A stretch of 64,000 bases of DNA from Bacillus massilioanorexius (GCF_902374955.1 NZ_CABKRX010000087.1:131464-195463); one strand, 5' to 3'. Positions 35,065 to 44,887 are shown, counted from the stretch's first letter. Notes: generated by a model from the letters alone, not told the origin. Made by a program: numbers and translations.

Positions 35065-35898
35065 TTATTCTATTACTTTGTCTACTGGATTATTTGGATA
35101 CGAAACCCAATCACTATAGCTTCCTATATACACTTTAACATTAGAAAAGCCCGCTTGCTTTAGAGCAACATAGTTTGGAGTGGCAGTTACTCCTGAACCA
35201 CAATATACTATGATTTCTTTTTCACGATTCAACTCTTGAAAGCGAGATAATTGTTGTTCTTTCCCTAAAAAATGCCCGTTTTTGATACCCTCAGTCCATG
35301 GTCGATTAATTGCTCCAGGAATATGCCCTGGCTTTTTATCGATTGGTTCCTCAAATCCGGCATATCGCTTATACTCCCTTGAATCAATTAAAACGGTCTT
35401 GCTATCATTTGACTCAGAAACGGCTTTTACTTCTTCATAGGAAGCTAATATGTTTGGTTGTATATGAAGCGTATATTCACTCTTTGTAAAAGCAGGCACT
35501 TTTGTATCAAGAGGATAGCCCTCTTTCTGCCAGCCATTAAATCCACCATTTAACACATAAGCCTTTTCATGTCCAATATATTTCAGCATCCATAACAGTC
35601 GAGAAGCAAAAGACATTTCTCCAGTATCATAAGCAACAATAATACTTGTATTTGTTATCCCTGCAAGCTCTAGCTTTTCTTTAAAAACAGAAAGGTTCGG
35701 AAGTGGATGTCTCCCCCCATGTTCCAAAACAGAAGAAGATAAATCTTCTTCTAAATGAAAATAAAGACTATTTGGAATGTGGTTTTCATCATAAAGCTGT
35801 CTTCCTAACTTAGGGTTTTGTAATTGAAAACGACAGTCAATAACGCGAACATCCGATTCCTTATAATGCTCCAATAACCACTCTTTTTCAACGATCAT
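35065..35898 (-). CDS. Thiosulfate/3-mercaptopyruvate sulfurtransferase
   Basis: A 277-residue protein with two tandem rhodanese domains. The first is inactive and starts LLEHYKESDVRVIDCRF. The second carries the catalytic Cys in IIVYCGSGVTATPN. The loop CGSGVTA is shared by the thiosulfate and 3-mercaptopyruvate enzymes, so the donor cannot be fixed. The start at 35898 follows GGAGAG, 25 nt after dynA ends; a longer in-frame start would overlap dynA. Probably co-transcribed with dynA. Confidence 0.88.
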   Translation of the reverse strand: MIVEKEWLLEHYKESDVRVIDCRFQLQNPKLGRQLYDENHIPNSLYFHLEEDLSSSVLEHGGRHPLPNLSVFKEKLELAGITNTSIIVAYDTGEMSFASRLLWMLKYIGHEKAYVLNGGFNGWQKEGYPLDTKVPAFTKSEYTLHIQPNILASYEEVKAVSESNDSKTVLIDSREYKRYAGFEEPIDKKPGHIPGAINRPWTEGIKNGHFLGKEQQLSRFQELNREKEIIVYCGSGVTATPNYVALKQAGFSNVKVYIGSYSDWVSYPNNPVDKVIE

Positions 35899-35923
35899 GT
35901 GTGCACACTCTCCTATAGAAAAT

Positions 35924-38900
35924 TTAAAACATTTGCTGTAATGATTGTTCCTTTTCTTTATAATAATCCACATCTACATTTTCTTGAAGGACAGAAATAT
36001 AGCTTTCGTACACATCATCTAATTCTTTCTCCACATGTTTTTTCATCCTATCTAACTCATCTAAGAGAAGCTTGCCATAATATTGTTTTGCTGTTGCTCC
36101 TTCAGCATTTAGGTATACTTGAGCGGGTGTTTTAAGAGCCGTTTGAAGCCCTTCTGCCATTTTTTGTTTATCATTCTTTTCAAAGAATGATTTTGTATTT
36201 TTAAATAAGGAAAGCTCCTTCTTGAAATCCTGACTATCCATTTCTTGAAAAGTCTTATTGTATTCAGGAACCTCATATTGACCTATTGAATAATCGCCTA
36301 TTTCTACTGAATTCCATGTTTTCGAAATTAATTTTCCAAAGAATTGTTTTTTATCAAGTACAACACTTCTTAAGAAACGATCAAGACGAAGTGAAGTAGC
36401 TCGCATTTCCTGTTCAAAATCAAATCCAACAGCATCTAATAATTCTCGTAGAGCCTTTTTCAATGCTCCTTTTAGATCTCTACCATCATCTTTAATGACC
36501 GCTGGGTTAAATGACTCTTTAAAAAAGTCTGCAAATCGTAAAAAGACTCGTTGATGTATATAATGCAATAATTCATCAGCCTCTTTATTCATTCTTTGTT
36601 CTTCTACAGTGAATGCACTGTTACCTATTTGATCTTTTAATTCTTTATATTCTTTTTGTAGTTGTAACAAGCGTTCTTTCTTTTCCTCACTTGATGATGT
36701 TGCTGCAGCTATTATTTCGCGTAATAAGCTAAGCGCTCTTTGGATAGCAGCTTGTGCAGAAGTACATGATAAATCTACTAGTTCATGCTGTATGAAATAA
36801 GAGAAAGCTTGTTGGAAATTTTTCATTCCACTGTCCTGTAAAAATGTATGTTTAAAAAGATAATCTTCTTTTTGCTCATTAAGTGCTTCTTTACTTGATA
36901 ATGGGAAAAGTCTTGGGAAACGAATTCCAAAGCCCTCTAATTGACCTTTAATGTAAGTCGTAACCTCTAGTAATTCATCTTCATTTTGAGCCAAATCAAT
37001 CGCATTGCAAATAAAGAACATTTTATCCATTGAGAAAGAATCTTTTACACGCCCTAATTGAATTAAAAATTCACGGTCTGCTTTAGCAAAAGGATGATTA
37101 TAATACGTTACAAAAAGAATAGCATCACTATTTTTTATATAATGGAAAGCAGCGTTTGTATGTCTAGCATTAATCGAATCCGCACCTGGTGTATCAACTA
37201 GAACTATTCCTTTTCTAGTTAATTCGCAATCAAAATAAAGAGAGATTTCATCGACGAAGCATGATTTAGATTCATCGGCTGCAAATTGAGTAAATTCTTC
37301 ATATTCTACAATAAAGCTTTGGCCTAATTGATTTTTTAATGACTCATATCCCTTATAAAAAGCTAGAATGAAAGATAAATGTGCTTTTTCTTTTCCTACT
37401 ACTGTAGTAGCTTTTTCCTGAACATTTTCACCGAATCGATAAGCATCCTCTAGACTGTCCGGTGAAAAATTCAATGCTTTACAAGCAATTTTCACATCTT
37501 CTAGCAACATTTCTGCTGTTTTCAATTGAATCTTTGCTGTACGGTGCTCTTGAGAAGCACCTGGTGCCATAACTTTATTAATAACTGCTGTAGTAGGATT
37601 TGGTGATACTGGAAGTACTTTTTCACCAAATAAAGCATTAGCAAAAGATGATTTCCCTGCACTGAAAGCCCCAAACAGAGCAATAGTATATGTTTGATTT
37701 TGCATTCTTTCGGCTTTTTCTTTCAATTCCTGAACTACACTAGTAAATCCATTAACCTCCTTTAGTAATTCAGCAGACGTTTGAAGTTTCTTACTCCATT
37801 TCTCAAGACCATCTTTACCTTCTAATTCAGTTATCGTTACATTTTGATCATCATTAACAATAAAATCTTTTGAGTCATTTAATTCTATCGTTTTTTTCAT
37901 CTCAACTGTAATCTGTTTATTCTTCTCGTCCTGATGGATTTGGGAAAGAATTGTTGTATATTTTGCCTCATCTTGCTCCTTCTCTAATGAAAGTATTGCT
38001 TCGAGCTTCATTTGTCTTTCTTCTCGATCTTTTGCTACTTTCTGTAAAAGACTTTGTGCTTCTCCCACTTGTCTAATTTCTTCAGTTTCTTTTTCAAGAT
38101 TAGACAATCTTTCATCCTGGTCGATTTTTATTGCTTCTTTTAATGATTGTAAGAATTCTAACATTTGTTTTTTTGCGATATTTTTTATAAAATCTGATAC
38201 TTTCTCACTAAATATTAAGACATACTTTCCAGAAATATCACTTTGTTTAGAAATGATATTTTTAATATCGTCTTTCGTAAATGATATACTCATTTCCTGA
38301 GCCAGAAATTCTAATGACGAATCACTCACACCTGCTTGTTTTACACTTTGACTAGCAAATTCTTTAATATGCCATTCTAATTGAGTTTTCGTTCTATTTT
38401 CTAATTCGGACATTAATGCCTGTTCACGAGCTGCTTTTTCTGCTTCAGTTTTGTTTTTAGAAAACAAAAGTCCAACTTTAAATTGTTCCTGCTGAGATTC
38501 TAAGTACGATTTTATTAAATCTCGACTTTCTGCCGAAAGTAAGTATGCATTTTTTAATAACTCATCTAAGTCATCTGTTCTTTTTAAATAAAAAGTTTCA
38601 GGGAATGATAACATCTGTTGTTTACTTAATGTGTATTCTTCTAACTTTTTCATTATTTCTGATAATTCATCATCTTTATACTGTGATAAAGTGGTATGCG
38701 CATGATCAATTTCTTCAGCATACTCTTCTTGTAAAAAATGTATATGATCATTGGCTAATTGTTTTGCAGAAGTTATAATCGACTTCTGTAAATGTTCTCT
38801 TTCAAAAGCAATTTTTTCATGTATAAATTGTTTCACTACTTCAATTTCATTATCTTCTATTTCAAAATTTCTTAATGAAGTATAGAAGATTCCTTCTGGT

Positions 38901-39589
38901 GAAATATTCCATTGTGCAAATGCATTTGCAACCGAATCTTTGAACTGTCCAAAACTTAGTTCACTTTCATCATGTTTATCAATTTGATTAATAATTAAGT
39001 ATAATTTCTTTCCAGCCTCATTCATCTTTTTAGCAAATAAAAAATTTTCTTGAGATTGTACATGATTATAATCCATTACATACAAAACAATATCTGCTAA
39101 GTGTAATGTAGACTCTGTTGATACACGATGAGCGTCGTCAGTTGAATCAATACCTGGTGTATCTAAAACAGCACAATCCTTTGGTAAAGGAAAATGATCA
39201 GAGTAAATATCTATCGCTCTTATTTGCTCTCCTTCTTTACAATATGCTTTGATATCTTTCATATCATGTGAGCCTTCGAATACTGTATACGTTCCATCAA
39301 AGAAATGCACTTTAACTGCTTCTTTTCCTTGTTTAACCTTTACAATATTCGCGCTGGTTGGCACTGGACTTGAGGGTAAAATTTGACTACCCATTAGATA
39401 ATTGATCATGCTCGACTTTCCAGCAGAAAAATGTCCACAAAAAGCTAGCTGAACTTCATGTTCTTCAGCTTTTTTTATCAATTGCTTCATCTTATTACTA
39501 TTTTCTTCATCCTTATTTTGTACGAATGTTTGATACAATCCCGCTAACGACATTAACATTCTTGTATGATTCGTTGCTGTTTTAATCAT
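35924..39589 (-). CDS. dynA: Dynamin-like protein with two GTPase domains
   Basis: A 1221-residue protein made of two fused dynamin units. GTPase 1 has the P-loop GHFSAGKSS (residues 52-60) and DTPGIDSTDDAHR. GTPase 2 has GAFSAGKSS (near 641) and DTPGADSINARHT. Each is followed by long coiled coils. B. subtilis DynA (YpbR, 1193 aa) tethers and fuses membranes, aids repair of membrane damage, and protects against phage and pore-forming antibiotics. Both G1 motifs are intact. It has the same place in the chromosome as ypbR. Confidence 0.95.
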   Translation of the reverse strand: MIKTATNHTRMLMSLAGLYQTFVQNKDEENSNKMKQLIKKAEEHEVQLAFCGHFSAGKSSMINYLMGSQILPSSPVPTSANIVKVKQGKEAVKVHFFDGTYTVFEGSHDMKDIKAYCKEGEQIRAIDIYSDHFPLPKDCAVLDTPGIDSTDDAHRVSTESTLHLADIVLYVMDYNHVQSQENFLFAKKMNEAGKKLYLIINQIDKHDESELSFGQFKDSVANAFAQWNISPEGIFYTSLRNFEIEDNEIEVVKQFIHEKIAFEREHLQKSIITSAKQLANDHIHFLQEEYAEEIDHAHTTLSQYKDDELSEIMKKLEEYTLSKQQMLSFPETFYLKRTDDLDELLKNAYLLSAESRDLIKSYLESQQEQFKVGLLFSKNKTEAEKAAREQALMSELENRTKTQLEWHIKEFASQSVKQAGVSDSSLEFLAQEMSISFTKDDIKNIISKQSDISGKYVLIFSEKVSDFIKNIAKKQMLEFLQSLKEAIKIDQDERLSNLEKETEEIRQVGEAQSLLQKVAKDREERQMKLEAILSLEKEQDEAKYTTILSQIHQDEKNKQITVEMKKTIELNDSKDFIVNDDQNVTITELEGKDGLEKWSKKLQTSAELLKEVNGFTSVVQELKEKAERMQNQTYTIALFGAFSAGKSSFANALFGEKVLPVSPNPTTAVINKVMAPGASQEHRTAKIQLKTAEMLLEDVKIACKALNFSPDSLEDAYRFGENVQEKATTVVGKEKAHLSFILAFYKGYESLKNQLGQSFIVEYEEFTQFAADESKSCFVDEISLYFDCELTRKGIVLVDTPGADSINARHTNAAFHYIKNSDAILFVTYYNHPFAKADREFLIQLGRVKDSFSMDKMFFICNAIDLAQNEDELLEVTTYIKGQLEGFGIRFPRLFPLSSKEALNEQKEDYLFKHTFLQDSGMKNFQQAFSYFIQHELVDLSCTSAQAAIQRALSLLREIIAAATSSSEEKKERLLQLQKEYKELKDQIGNSAFTVEEQRMNKEADELLHYIHQRVFLRFADFFKESFNPAVIKDDGRDLKGALKKALRELLDAVGFDFEQEMRATSLRLDRFLRSVVLDKKQFFGKLISKTWNSVEIGDYSIGQYEVPEYNKTFQEMDSQDFKKELSLFKNTKSFFEKNDKQKMAEGLQTALKTPAQVYLNAEGATAKQYYGKLLLDELDRMKKHVEKELDDVYESYISVLQENVDVDYYKEKEQSLQQMF

Positions 39590-39669
39590 TGAACCATTCC
39601 CCTTGTTTCCCTATTATTTTCTATTATTGTAAAACATTTTTGCTTTCTTTCCTACAATAATGCAAAAAA

Positions 39670-39689
39670 CCAGGTAAGAATTTACCTGG
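39670..39689 (-). terminator. Terminator of the Fur-linked small gene
   Basis: CCAGGTAA and TTTACCTGG form an 8-9 bp stem with a 3-nt loop. The minus strand continues TTTTTTG. Confidence 0.8.
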
Positions 39690-39721
39690 CCTAGATTAGT
39701 AGTTAATGCTTTGTTTGATTT

Positions 39722-39820
39722 TTATTTTACAACATGTGTTGATTTAGCAACATTTCTTAAAACATGTACCATTACGAATGAGTATACTGAAACCGTACCA
39801 ATTACAAAAAGTGAAACCAT
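39722..39820 (-). CDS. 32-residue single-span membrane peptide
   Basis: The short gene reads MVSLFVIGTVSVYSFVMVHV followed by LRNVAKSTHVVK: one hydrophobic helix and a basic tail, predicted to sit in the membrane with the tail in the cytoplasm. GGAAGGGTG stands 6 nt before the ATG, and a strong terminator follows at 39689-39670, so a complete transcription unit is visible. Two Fur-like boxes cover the promoter region. I do not know a named family; an iron-starvation regulatory or transport-partner peptide is plausible. Confidence 0.65.
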   Translation of the reverse strand: MVSLFVIGTVSVYSFVMVHVLRNVAKSTHVVK

Positions 39821-39847
39821 TGCAATCACCCTTCCATACGTCTCCGT

Positions 39848-39898
39848 TGAGAACGATTATCGTTATCTTTATACTATCAAAAACGAGAATCATTATCA
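39848..39898 (-). promoter_or_regulatory. Two Fur-like boxes and promoter of the small membrane gene
   Basis: CGAGAATCATTATCA (39884-39898) matches the Bacillus Fur consensus TGAGAATCATTATCA at 14 of 15 positions. TGAGAACGATTATCG (39848-39862) is a weaker second site. On the minus strand a TTGATA/TATAAA-like promoter lies between and within them, so iron-loaded Fur would block it. Confidence 0.65.
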
Positions 39899-40074
39899 AT
39901 GACAATTTTGAAAATATTTTTTAAACAATTCGAAACAAATCATGACAGATTTGTTTATAAAGACTTACAATTTTAAAAAAATTGTGTTTTAATGTAATTT
40001 GTTTTATTTTTATCTAGTAGTTTAGTCTTATATTTTGCTATTATATGAATAAGAATACATTCGGAGGCATAATT

Positions 40075-40524
40075 ATGGCGATTAATACTTATTCCGCTAC
40101 TTTATTAAAAGGAACTATAGAGTCAGTTAAATCCATTATTCCGGATTCACTTGATATTATGAAACCATCTATTATTCAACAATCTTTGCTACTTGTAAAA
40201 CTTGGTGTTTTAATTGAGTTATCAGGTACGATAAATGGTCGCATCATTATTGATGGTAATGAAAGTACCTTTAGCAATATTGGAGAAGTCATGTATGGAA
40301 TGAGCCTACAAGGAGAACTGTTAGAGTCCTTTACTGGTGAGCTTGGTAATATGATTGCAGGTAATTTAGCAACCATAGCCGCAATTGAAGGGATTCAAAT
40401 GGATATAACACCTCCAGCTTTACTCAATAATTACTCACACAAATTTCACTTTAACTCAGCTTTGTCAGTTCCTCTGTATTTTGCGACCGTTGGAAGCTTT
40501 ACGATTATTTTAATGTTAGAATAA
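40075..40524 (+). CDS. cheX: CheX-like chemotaxis phosphatase
   Basis: A 149-residue protein of the CheC/CheX/FliY fold. The catalytic ExxN motif is present in FTGELGNMIAGNLAT, a helix with Glu and Asn three residues apart that dephosphorylates CheY-P. The single copy of this motif fits CheX rather than the two-site CheC. The start at 40075 follows CGGAGG; an in-frame ATG 30 nt earlier has no such box. It stands alone, away from chemotaxis operons. Confidence 0.78.
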   Translation: MAINTYSATLLKGTIESVKSIIPDSLDIMKPSIIQQSLLLVKLGVLIELSGTINGRIIIDGNESTFSNIGEVMYGMSLQGELLESFTGELGNMIAGNLATIAAIEGIQMDITPPALLNNYSHKFHFNSALSVPLYFATVGSFTIILMLE

Positions 40525-40593
40525 CTTTCAATCGTTCTGTATAGACATCTTTTTCTAAGTTAAATCTCGTGCATTGGCAATTGACATCAAAAA

Positions 40594-40620
40594 AAGTGAA
40601 ACGTAAGATCCGTTTCACTT
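40594..40620. terminator. Bidirectional terminator
   Basis: AAGTGAAAC / GTTTCACTT with a 9-nt loop between convergent cheX and the GDYXXLXY-protein gene. Confidence 0.7.
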
Positions 40621-40652
40621 ATCGTATGCTATTTAAGAACCATGACATGATT

Positions 40653-41198
40653 CTACTGCAATTCCTTAATTAAGCCATATCCATTAGCTAGCTTAATAAC
40701 CACCTTTACATCCCCTGTTTGCGATTGCTTTTCAATCTTTTCACCCGTATTTTCTTCAATATAATAACGATCTATTCCATAATCTATGTGATAATAGGGG
40801 AGTTCAGTACTATAATGATAAGCTGGTATCTTTCCTTTAATATACAATCCCTTTTCTGGTTTTTTTAATAATACTTGATCAACCTCATAAACATCTTCTT
40901 TTTTCGTTAATAATGTATAAACTTTTATCTGCTTGGTTGGTCCCCAAAAATGGTCATCTTGATTTTTCCTCAACTCATGTACTACTTCACTGCTGACTTT
41001 TTCAGCAGAAACTTCGCTAATTTCCAAATTTAAAGTAACATAATCTCCATAAAAAAGATCAGTAGGATCAAGCGGTAATGTCTTTAAAACAATTGTTTCA
41101 CCGTACAATGAGGAAAAAATAGGTTTAACGATCATTCCTAATAGAATGAGAAGAGGAACGAATAAAGTAATCAAAAATTTAAAAAGGCTTGATTTCAT
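40653..41198 (-). CDS. GDYXXLXY domain protein
   Basis: A 181-residue protein with one N-terminal membrane helix (LFKFLITLFVPLLILLGMIV) and an extracytoplasmic beta domain. It has the family motif FYGDYVTLNLE (GDYxxLxx) and the paired late strand KGLYIKGKI. The family is uncharacterised but regularly follows DUF2157 membrane proteins, as here, where its start overlaps the end of the upstream gene by 20 nt. The start is chosen at 41198 with GGAGAGGG upstream. Confidence 0.85.
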   Translation of the reverse strand: MKSSLFKFLITLFVPLLILLGMIVKPIFSSLYGETIVLKTLPLDPTDLFYGDYVTLNLEISEVSAEKVSSEVVHELRKNQDDHFWGPTKQIKVYTLLTKKEDVYEVDQVLLKKPEKGLYIKGKIPAYHYSTELPYYHIDYGIDRYYIEENTGEKIEKQSQTGDVKVVIKLANGYGLIKELQ

Positions 41199-42267
41199 GG
41201 TTATGTCCCTCTCCTCTCCTACTTCTTTCAAACCAAAATCCGAATAATAGCAATATAATTCCACCTACTATGAAAAAAAGACTCTTCGGTAAGAAATCAT
41301 ATGAAAAATCAATATAAAATCTAAATATTAACGAGCATAAAAGTAAGATAGATATTATATTTCCTTGCCTTACTAGCCAAATAATAAACAGTCCATACAA
41401 TATAGCAAATGTAATAGCTATTACTTCTGCAGTATCATGTAAGAACACTAAATTCCAAACACCTGCAAACGTAAGAGATATTCCATAAACACCGTGCAGA
41501 AGGTGGCCAAACACTTTAAAACTACGTATATAGGCTCCCGTTCCTGCTAAACTCATGACTAAACCACTTACAAATAAAAGAAGTATGATAAATAGTTGGT
41601 TCACGTTAAAAAACCATAACTGTGAATGTATGAAATGAACAAGTAAAGCTGAATTGAGCAAGAAAATAGCAGAAGATTTAGATAATAATTTATGATTTAT
41701 TACATAAACAAAAGGAATCGTCAATAATAACAAGTAAGGATACTGCCCTTGAATATAAATTTCAGTGCTATATAAAAATAACAATAAAATCGAAAACACT
41801 ATAATGGCTTTATCTTTAATAAAGCATCCTAATGGGAGAATTCCAATTGCCCACAACAAAAATCCAGTATATATTTCTCCACCAAGATGAAAAGTTTGAC
41901 CAATAAGAAATATACCAGATCCGTATAAAAAGCCTCCTATATAGTATAAACTTCTTGACGTTTTAGGGAGGGCTTTCTCTGTTTTCCATGCAGTAAAATA
42001 AAAAACAATAATTCCAACAAATATCATTACAAACTTTGTCATATTTGAAAGTACTGACCAATTAGAAGCAATAAAGCTCAACAAACCTACACCTACTAAT
42101 ATAGCACCGACCCATAATAATGTATGAACTGTACTATTATCATTTCTCGATTCGATTACATAATAATCTTCAAGTGGTCCAACTTCTATTTTGGCATTAT
42201 TGTTTTTTAAATAATCTAATTCATTTTCTAAAAATTTCTTTTGAGTATTTGTTATCCTTTTCTTCAA
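41179..42267 (-). CDS. DUF2157 multi-span membrane protein
   Basis: A 362-residue membrane protein with about ten to eleven helices. The N-terminal 60 residues are soluble (ITNTQKKFLENELDYLKNNN), then VGAILVGVGLLSFIASNW begins the membrane part, the hallmark of DUF2157. Function unknown. I place the start at a TTG (42267) because AGGAGG lies 8 nt before it; the in-frame codon at 42303 would leave that box inside the gene. Operon partner of the GDYXXLXY protein. Confidence 0.82.
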   Translation of the reverse strand: MKKRITNTQKKFLENELDYLKNNNAKIEVGPLEDYYVIESRNDNSTVHTLLWVGAILVGVGLLSFIASNWSVLSNMTKFVMIFVGIIVFYFTAWKTEKALPKTSRSLYYIGGFLYGSGIFLIGQTFHLGGEIYTGFLLWAIGILPLGCFIKDKAIIVFSILLLFLYSTEIYIQGQYPYLLLLTIPFVYVINHKLLSKSSAIFLLNSALLVHFIHSQLWFFNVNQLFIILLLFVSGLVMSLAGTGAYIRSFKVFGHLLHGVYGISLTFAGVWNLVFLHDTAEVIAITFAILYGLFIIWLVRQGNIISILLLCSLIFRFYIDFSYDFLPKSLFFIVGGIILLLFGFWFERSRRGEGHNHEIKPF

Positions 42268-42370
42268 ATAACCGTTCCTCCTATTCAATACAGATTTTAC
42301 CACCTATATTTAGAATAGCATACTCAGACCAGATAATCAGTTGCTTTTAGTCTACTCTTAGATTGTACGT

Positions 42371-42499
42371 TTAATCTTTTTTATACTGTGAAGAAGCTTG
42401 TACGGAAATAACAATAGCTTGAAATTCATTATTTCCACAGGCTTCACATATTACTTCATCAGTTATTCTTTTACAATGTTTACAATATTTTTTTTCCAT
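42371..42499 (-). CDS. 42-residue zinc-ribbon protein
   Basis: A short gene encoding MEKKYCKHCKRITDEVICEA followed by CGNNEFQAIVISVQ. The two CxxC knuckles 12 residues apart form a rubredoxin-like zinc ribbon. AAAGGA precedes the ATG. It is a free-standing gene upstream of the DUF2157 operon's start on the same strand. The function is unknown; such ribbons often bind RNA, DNA or a protein partner. Confidence 0.65.
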   Translation of the reverse strand: MEKKYCKHCKRITDEVICEACGNNEFQAIVISVQASSQYKKD

Positions 42500-42743
42500 A
42501 TTTAATCAGTCCTTTTCTATAACTTGATATAGTGTATTCTTACAGTTATGCAATGGTTATATTATTTAGACATATAATTTTTAGTTTTTTAGGATTAACA
42601 CCATTACAAAAGTAAAATATATGTTTTTCTTAGAGTAATAAACAATTTCATAATACTGATGTTTTCTTTTTTAATTTTTTGTGAATAAAACCACAATGTA
42701 TAGTAAGGTAGAACTTGTAATAATTCATTTAAAACCATAAAAA

Positions 42744-42778
42744 AAGAGCATCATCTGACTTAGATAATGCTCTTTTTA
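42744..42778 (-). terminator. xpt-pbuX terminator
   Basis: AAAGAGCATCATCT pairs with AGATAATGCTCTTT; the T-rich side faces the minus strand, 65 nt past the pbuX stop. Confidence 0.75.
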
Positions 42779-42843
42779 AACAATATAGGTAGGTCAAGTT
42801 CTCACATAATTCTTTCTTCTATAACAACCACATCTTATTAAAT

Positions 42844-44151
42844 TTAAGAGGCTTGTTTCTCTTGTATATTTATGACTGTACGTTTTTTACTAGGTACAAC
42901 ATTAAAAACAATATTTAATATGATAGCCGTCAAACTTCCCATTACGATTCCGCTATTTGTTATAATACTGATACTTTCAGGTAGTACCGCAAATAAATTA
43001 GGAACCACTGTAACACCTAATCCGATACCTACTGAACACGCAATAATAAATAAGTTTTCTTGTGAAGAAAAATCTACTCTACTTAACATTTTAATACCAG
43101 AGGCTATAACCATTCCGAACATGGCAACCATTGCTCCACCTAATACGGCTGAAGGTATTACAGTAGTTAATGCTCCTATTTTTGGTACTAAGCCGAATAC
43201 TACAAGAAACCCAACAGCTGTATATAAAACATTTTTTGATCTAACTCCTGAAATTTGAATCAAACCAACGTTTTGTGAAAATGTTGTATACGGAAATGAG
43301 TTAAAAATCCCACCAAGTACTACAGCTAATCCTTCGGCACGATAACCTCTTTCTAGATCGGTTTCTTTAATTTTTTTCTCGCAAATATCACCTAAAGCAA
43401 AGTACACACCTGTTGATTCCACTAAGCTAACGATGGCAACTAATGTCATTGTTAAAATGGGTGTTAAATCAAATGTTGGCATTCCAAAATAAAAAGGCTT
43501 AGGAATATGAAACCATGAAGCATTTGCAATTTCTGTTGTATCAACCATTCCCATAAAAAAGGCAATAACTGTTCCTGCGACTAGACCAATTAACACAGAA
43601 ATTGCTCGAAGAAAGCCATTACTAAATTTATATAATAGAATAATAAGTAAAAGTGTTCCAAAGCCTAAAGATAAATTGGTGATTGAACCGAAATCAGCTG
43701 AACCTTGTCCTCCAGCTAAATTATTGATGGCAACTGGAATAAGAGTAATACCAATAATAGTAACTACACATCCTGTTACAACAGGTGGAAAGAACTTAAC
43801 GAGCTTACCAAAAAATTTACTAATAATAACAACAACAATACCTGAAACAATAATCGCTCCGTACACACTGCTAATTCCATAGCTTCCACCGATTGCTATA
43901 ATTGGTGCAACCGCAGTAAATGTACAACCAAGCATAATTGGTAAACCAATACCAAAAAATCTATTTTGATATACTTGTAAAAGAGTAGCAATACCAGACA
44001 TCATAATATCTATCGATACTAGATACGTTAACTGCTCGGGAGTTAACTTTAATGCCTGTCCAACAATTAAAGGAACAAGAACGGCCCCTGCGTACATTGC
44101 AAGAACATGTTGAAATCCTAAAGATGCTGTTTTCATCGTACTATTATTCAT
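42844..44151 (-). CDS. pbuX: Xanthine permease
   Basis: A 435-residue NCS2-family nucleobase:proton symporter with about 14 helices. Signatures include GFQHVLAMYAGAVLVPLIVG at the N-terminus, GLPIMLGCTFTAVAPI, and the substrate motif LVESTGVYFALGD with FNSFPYTTFSQNVGLIQISG. It imports xanthine, the substrate of the upstream xpt. Its ATG overlaps the xpt stop (ATGA), and both are under the guanine riboswitch at 44888. The length and order equal the B. subtilis operon. Confidence 0.95.
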   Translation of the reverse strand: MNNSTMKTASLGFQHVLAMYAGAVLVPLIVGQALKLTPEQLTYLVSIDIMMSGIATLLQVYQNRFFGIGLPIMLGCTFTAVAPIIAIGGSYGISSVYGAIIVSGIVVVIISKFFGKLVKFFPPVVTGCVVTIIGITLIPVAINNLAGGQGSADFGSITNLSLGFGTLLLIILLYKFSNGFLRAISVLIGLVAGTVIAFFMGMVDTTEIANASWFHIPKPFYFGMPTFDLTPILTMTLVAIVSLVESTGVYFALGDICEKKIKETDLERGYRAEGLAVVLGGIFNSFPYTTFSQNVGLIQISGVRSKNVLYTAVGFLVVFGLVPKIGALTTVIPSAVLGGAMVAMFGMVIASGIKMLSRVDFSSQENLFIIACSVGIGLGVTVVPNLFAVLPESISIITNSGIVMGSLTAIILNIVFNVVPSKKRTVINIQEKQAS

Positions 44152-44744
44152 TCTGTTTTTCCTCCATTTGTCTCTTCTACGAAGTGAACTTTTCCATTTG
44201 TTAATGAAGCAATTCTTGCTAATGATTTTAATTGTACACCTGTTCCTTCAACTAACTTATGTCCGTCTTGGAAGGATTTCTCAATAACAATTCCTACACC
44301 AACTGGTTTAGCTCCTGCTTGTTTGACAATATCTATTAAACCTAAAGCAGCTTGTCCATTGGCTAAAAAGTCATCAATAATAAGTACATGATCCCCTTCT
44401 TGAATAAAATGACTAGAAATAGTAACATCATTCATTACTTGTTTTGTAAAAGAATAGACCTTTGTAGTAATTAAGCCTTCTTTTAATGTTAATGATTTTT
44501 GCTTTCGTGCTGAAACCATTGGAACACCCAATTCTAAAGCCGTCATAATAGCAGGGGCAATACCTGATGATTCAATTGTTAAAACTTTTGTAACTCCTTG
44601 CTTTTTAAACCTTGCAGCAAATTCCTCTCCCATTTGTTTCATTAATTTAGGATCCATTTGATGATTGATAAAAGAATCCACCTTTAATACAGAATCAGAT
44701 AATACGATTCCTTCTTGTAAAATTCTTTGCTTCAAAGCTTCCAT
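44148..44744 (-). CDS. xpt: Xanthine phosphoribosyltransferase
   Basis: A 198-residue type I PRTase that converts xanthine and PRPP to XMP. The PRPP loop is VLIIDDFLANGQAA (the family's DD..A.G motif), and the N-terminal MEALKQRILQEGIVLSDSVL is typical. I start at 44744 because GGGGG lies 8 nt before it and earlier in-frame codons lie in the leader. It is the first gene of the purine-salvage operon with pbuX, regulated by the upstream riboswitch and terminator. Confidence 0.95.
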   Translation of the reverse strand: MEALKQRILQEGIVLSDSVLKVDSFINHQMDPKLMKQMGEEFAARFKKQGVTKVLTIESSGIAPAIMTALELGVPMVSARKQKSLTLKEGLITTKVYSFTKQVMNDVTISSHFIQEGDHVLIIDDFLANGQAALGLIDIVKQAGAKPVGVGIVIEKSFQDGHKLVEGTGVQLKSLARIASLTNGKVHFVEETNGGKTE

Positions 44745-44809
44745 TGTAAAACCCCCGTAAGTATACATAGTATGCATTTTTAGAATGATATTTTTCTTAA
44801 GTAACAAAA

Positions 44810-44865
44810 AAACTCAAGCTGTATTGCTTTTACCCCAAAAAGAGTGCAGCAACTAGCCTGAGTTT
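44810..44865 (-). terminator. Riboswitch-controlled terminator of xpt-pbuX
   Basis: ACTCAGGCT (44855-44865, minus) pairs with AGCTTGAGT next to a T7 run at 44810. The 5' arm can alternatively pair with the aptamer's 3' side, the antiterminator arrangement of B. subtilis xpt. Confidence 0.8.
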
Positions 44866-44887
44866 TAGTCTCAAGAAAAATATTGCT

